A DNA stretch of 64,000 nt from an uncultured Clostridia bacterium. Its GTDB lineage: Bacteria > Bacillota > Clostridia > Christensenellales > Aristaeellaceae. The notes under the pieces were generated by a model, which saw nothing but the letters and a program-made list of their open reading frames with translations, had not been told where the DNA came from and ran no database searches. Positions within the stretch are counted from its first letter, which is position 1. The number at the start of each line of letters is the position of its first letter. Positions 61,915 through 64,000 of the stretch are shown piece by piece. The stretch lies in contig CALCUD010000068.1 in NCBI GenBank assembly GCA_937906775.1, positions 26,307 through 90,306 on the forward strand. The letters are read 5' to 3'. The position numbers were made by a program, and so were the translations under genes.

Positions 61915-64000
61915 ATGGTATATCGGATTTTTGTGGAAAAGAAGCCGGGACTGGATAATGAAGCGCGGGCGCTGCTGAACGACGCCCGCTCCCTGCTGGG
62001 GATCAAAGCGCTGGAAAAGGTGCGTCTGCTGAACCGGTATGACGCGGAGAATATTACGGAAGAACTGTTTTCTTCCGCTGTCCGGACCGTGTTCTCCGAG
62101 CCGCAGCTGGATATCGCGACGGAGGAGGCGGAGCTGACGGGCGCCCGCGTGTTCGCGGTGGAATATCTGCCCGGCCAGTTTGACCAGCGGGCGGACTCCG
62201 CGGCCCAGTGCATCCAGATCATCTCTCAGGGCGAACGCCCTCTGATCCGCAGCGCGAAGGTTTACGCCCTGTACGGGGATATCACCGACGCGGATGAAGC
62301 GGAGATCCGGAAGTATGTCATCAATCCGGTCGAGGCCCGGATCGCTTCCCTGGAGAAGCCCGCGACGCTGAAGACCGATTACGCGATCCCGACGACCGTC
62401 GCGACGCTGGAGGGCTTCACAAAGCTGACGAGGAAGAAGCTGGAGGCCTTTGTGGCTGAGTACGGTCTGGCCATGGATGCGGACGATATCGCCTTCTGCC
62501 AGCAGTATTTCATCTCCGAAAAACGGGATCCCACGATCACCGAGATCCGGATGCTGGATACCTACTGGTCCGACCACTGCCGGCACACGACCTTCCTGAC
62601 GGAGATCGATTCTGCCTCCTTTGAGGATCCGCTGCTGGAAAAGGCCTGGAAGGATTATCTGGCTGTGCGCGAGGAGCTCGGCCGGACGAAGAAGCCCGTC
62701 TGTCTGATGGATATGGCGACGCTGGCCGTGAAGTATCTGAAGGCGCACGGCAAACTGCCGAAGCTGGATGAGAGCGAGGAGATCAACGCCTGCACGGTGA
62801 AGATCGAGGTCGAAGCGGACGGGAAGAAGGAACCCTGGCTGCTCCTGTTCAAGAATGAAACGCACAATCACCCCACGGAGATCGAGCCCTTCGGCGGCGC
62901 GGCCACCTGTATCGGCGGCGCGATCCGCGATCCGCTCTCCGGACGGGCGTATGTCTACGGCGCGATGCGCGTCACCGGCGCGGCGGATCCGACGGTCCCC
63001 GTGTCCGAAACCATTCCCGGAAAGCTGCCCCAGCGCAAGCTGGTCACGACCGCGGCGGCCGGTTATTCCTCCTACGGCAACCAGATCGGACTCGCGACCG
63101 GGATTGTGGATGAGATCTACCATCCGGGCTACGCGGCCAAGCGTCTCGAGATCGGCGCGGTCATCGCCGCGACGCCCGCGGAGAATGTGCGCCGCGAGGT
63201 CCCCGCTCCCGGGGATATCGTGATCCTGCTCGGCGGCAGCACGGGCCGCGACGGCATCGGCGGCGCCACCGGCTCCTCCAAGGCGCATAACGCGCACTCG
63301 GTCGAAACCTGCGGCGCCGAGGTTCAGAAGGGCAACGCGCCCGAGGAGCGCAAGCTTCAGCGCCTGTTCCGTAACGGCGAGGCGACGCGGCTCATCAAGC
63401 GCTGCAACGACTTCGGCGCGGGCGGTGTCTCCGTCGCGATCGGCGAGCTCGCCGAGGGCCTCGTCATCGAGCTCGACAAGGTAAAGAAAAAATACGAGGG
63501 TCTTGACGGCACCGAGCTCGCCATCTCCGAATCGCAGGAGCGCATGGCCGTCGTCGTGGCGGCGGAAAATGCCGCTCACTTCATCGAGCTCGCCTCGACC
63601 GAGAACCTTGAGGCGACCGAGGTCGCGAAGGTCACCGACGAAAGGCGTATGGTCATCAAGCTCGAGGGCCGCGTGATAGTCGATATCTCCGCCGATTTCC
63701 TCGAGTCCAACGGCGCTGAGAAGCACTGCACCGCCGAGGTGCCCGCGCTTGCAGATATCTCCGGGAAGACCGACGGAGATCCTGCCGAATACCTCGAAAC
63801 GCTCGTCTCCGACCTCAACTTCTGCTCGCAGAGAGGCCTCGGAGAGAGATTTGACGGCTCGATAGGCGCCGGAAGCGTGCTCATGCCGTTCGGCGGCAAG
63901 ACACAGCTCGCGCCCGCGCAGGCGATGGCGGCGCTGTTCCCGGTCCTGCCGGGTCAGACGACGGAGCAGGCGAGCGTGATGGCGTGGGGCTGCGATCCCG
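61915..64000 (+). CDS. purL: Phosphoribosylformylglycinamidine synthase, cut by the window end
   Basis: FGAM synthase, the fourth step of purine synthesis. The visible 695 residues start MVYRIFVEKKPGLDNEARALLNDARSLLG, have the linker-domain segment MLDTYWSDHCRHTTF (about 219-233), FKNETHNHPTEIEPFGGAATCIGGAIRDPLSGRAYVYGAMRVTG and GGSTGRDGIGGATGSSK, as in the long single-chain enzyme of Clostridia, which usually exceeds 1200 residues and ends in a glutaminase domain not seen here. From about 63360 to 63920 leucine codons change from mainly CTG to almost only CTC/CTT, while the reading frame stays intact. Confidence 0.93.
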   Translation, partial: MVYRIFVEKKPGLDNEARALLNDARSLLGIKALEKVRLLNRYDAENITEELFSSAVRTVFSEPQLDIATEEAELTGARVFAVEYLPGQFDQRADSAAQCIQIISQGERPLIRSAKVYALYGDITDADEAEIRKYVINPVEARIASLEKPATLKTDYAIPTTVATLEGFTKLTRKKLEAFVAEYGLAMDADDIAFCQQYFISEKRDPTITEIRMLDTYWSDHCRHTTFLTEIDSASFEDPLLEKAWKDYLAVREELGRTKKPVCLMDMATLAVKYLKAHGKLPKLDESEEINACTVKIEVEADGKKEPWLLLFKNETHNHPTEIEPFGGAATCIGGAIRDPLSGRAYVYGAMRVTGAADPTVPVSETIPGKLPQRKLVTTAAAGYSSYGNQIGLATGIVDEIYHPGYAAKRLEIGAVIAATPAENVRREVPAPGDIVILLGGSTGRDGIGGATGSSKAHNAHSVETCGAEVQKGNAPEERKLQRLFRNGEATRLIKRCNDFGAGGVSVAIGELAEGLVIELDKVKKKYEGLDGTELAISESQERMAVVVAAENAAHFIELASTENLEATEVAKVTDERRMVIKLEGRVIVDISADFLESNGAEKHCTAEVPALADISGKTDGDPAEYLETLVSDLNFCSQRGLGERFDGSIGAGSVLMPFGGKTQLAPAQAMAALFPVLPGQTTEQASVMAWGCDP

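Noticed and set aside
61798..63726. A 642-codon minus-strand open frame over purL
   Set aside because: Antisense of purL; composition is typical of a shadow frame.

Overview
The window reads as a chromosome segment of a GC-rich anaerobic member of the Bacillota (class Clostridia). This is inferred from gene content, not from any marker gene: a pyrK/pyrD type 1B dihydroorotate dehydrogenase, a PyrB/PyrI pair, an archaeal-type PurO next to a stand-alone AICAR transformylase, Nif11/NHLM-type peptide export, a SpoIID-like protein, a glycine riboswitch and strong AGGAGG-type ribosome binding sites. A gut or rumen lineage is plausible but not proven. No rRNA, tRNA, CRISPR array or insertion sequence was seen. 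Genes are densely packed and most intergenic gaps hold recognisable promoters or hairpins.

Layout. 1-8970: pyrimidine operon pyrC-carB-pyrK-pyrD-pyrF-pyrE-pyrB-pyrI behind an attenuator-like leader; carA is not between pyrC and carB. 9.0-10.9 kb: a membrane methyltransferase/reductase-like protein and a zinc-ribbon membrane protein. 11.0-19.7 kb: a sugar-sensing and uptake locus, made of a lipoprotein binding protein, YesM/YesN-type kinase and regulator, then a second binding protein, a double-domain ATPase and two permeases in the ytfQ-ytfR-ytfT-yjfF order. 19.7-24.1 kb: a phosphodiester glycosidase, rarA and a SpoIID/LytB-like protein. 24.1-26.0 kb: a sodium:alanine/glycine symporter on the minus strand behind a tandem glycine riboswitch and terminator.

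26.1-41.8 kb is the most unusual part: a hybrid RiPP (ribosomally made, modified peptide) locus. Plus-strand genes encode a degenerate serine-hydrolase remnant, two SPASM radical SAM enzymes, a Dph6-like ATP pyrophosphatase and three small Nif11-like precursors, each with a GG-type cleavage site and a short Cys-containing core. A convergent, translationally coupled seven-gene minus-strand operon encodes two small one-pass membrane proteins, a C39-peptidase ABC exporter, a second ABC exporter, a third SPASM enzyme, a YcaO cyclodehydratase-like protein and a RiPP-maturation radical SAM protein of the B12-binding type. About 5 kb further on (46121-46372) a small LysM protein carries its own double-glycine leader and may share the exporter.

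41.9-48.9 kb: a DUF362/ferredoxin protein, a large GH3 glycosidase, the LysM peptide, a MutS-like ATPase and an HAD phosphatase. 48.9-54.0 kb: a complete branched-chain amino acid ABC transporter (binding protein, livH, livM, livG, livF). 54.0-64.0 kb: the purine operon purE-purC-purF-purM-purN-purO-purH(transformylase only)-purD-purL, running off the window end, behind a promoter flanked by PurBox-like sequences. The encoded PurF lacks the usual N-terminal cysteine. The last kilobase of purL shows an abrupt change of leucine codons that suggests recombination or an assembly join.
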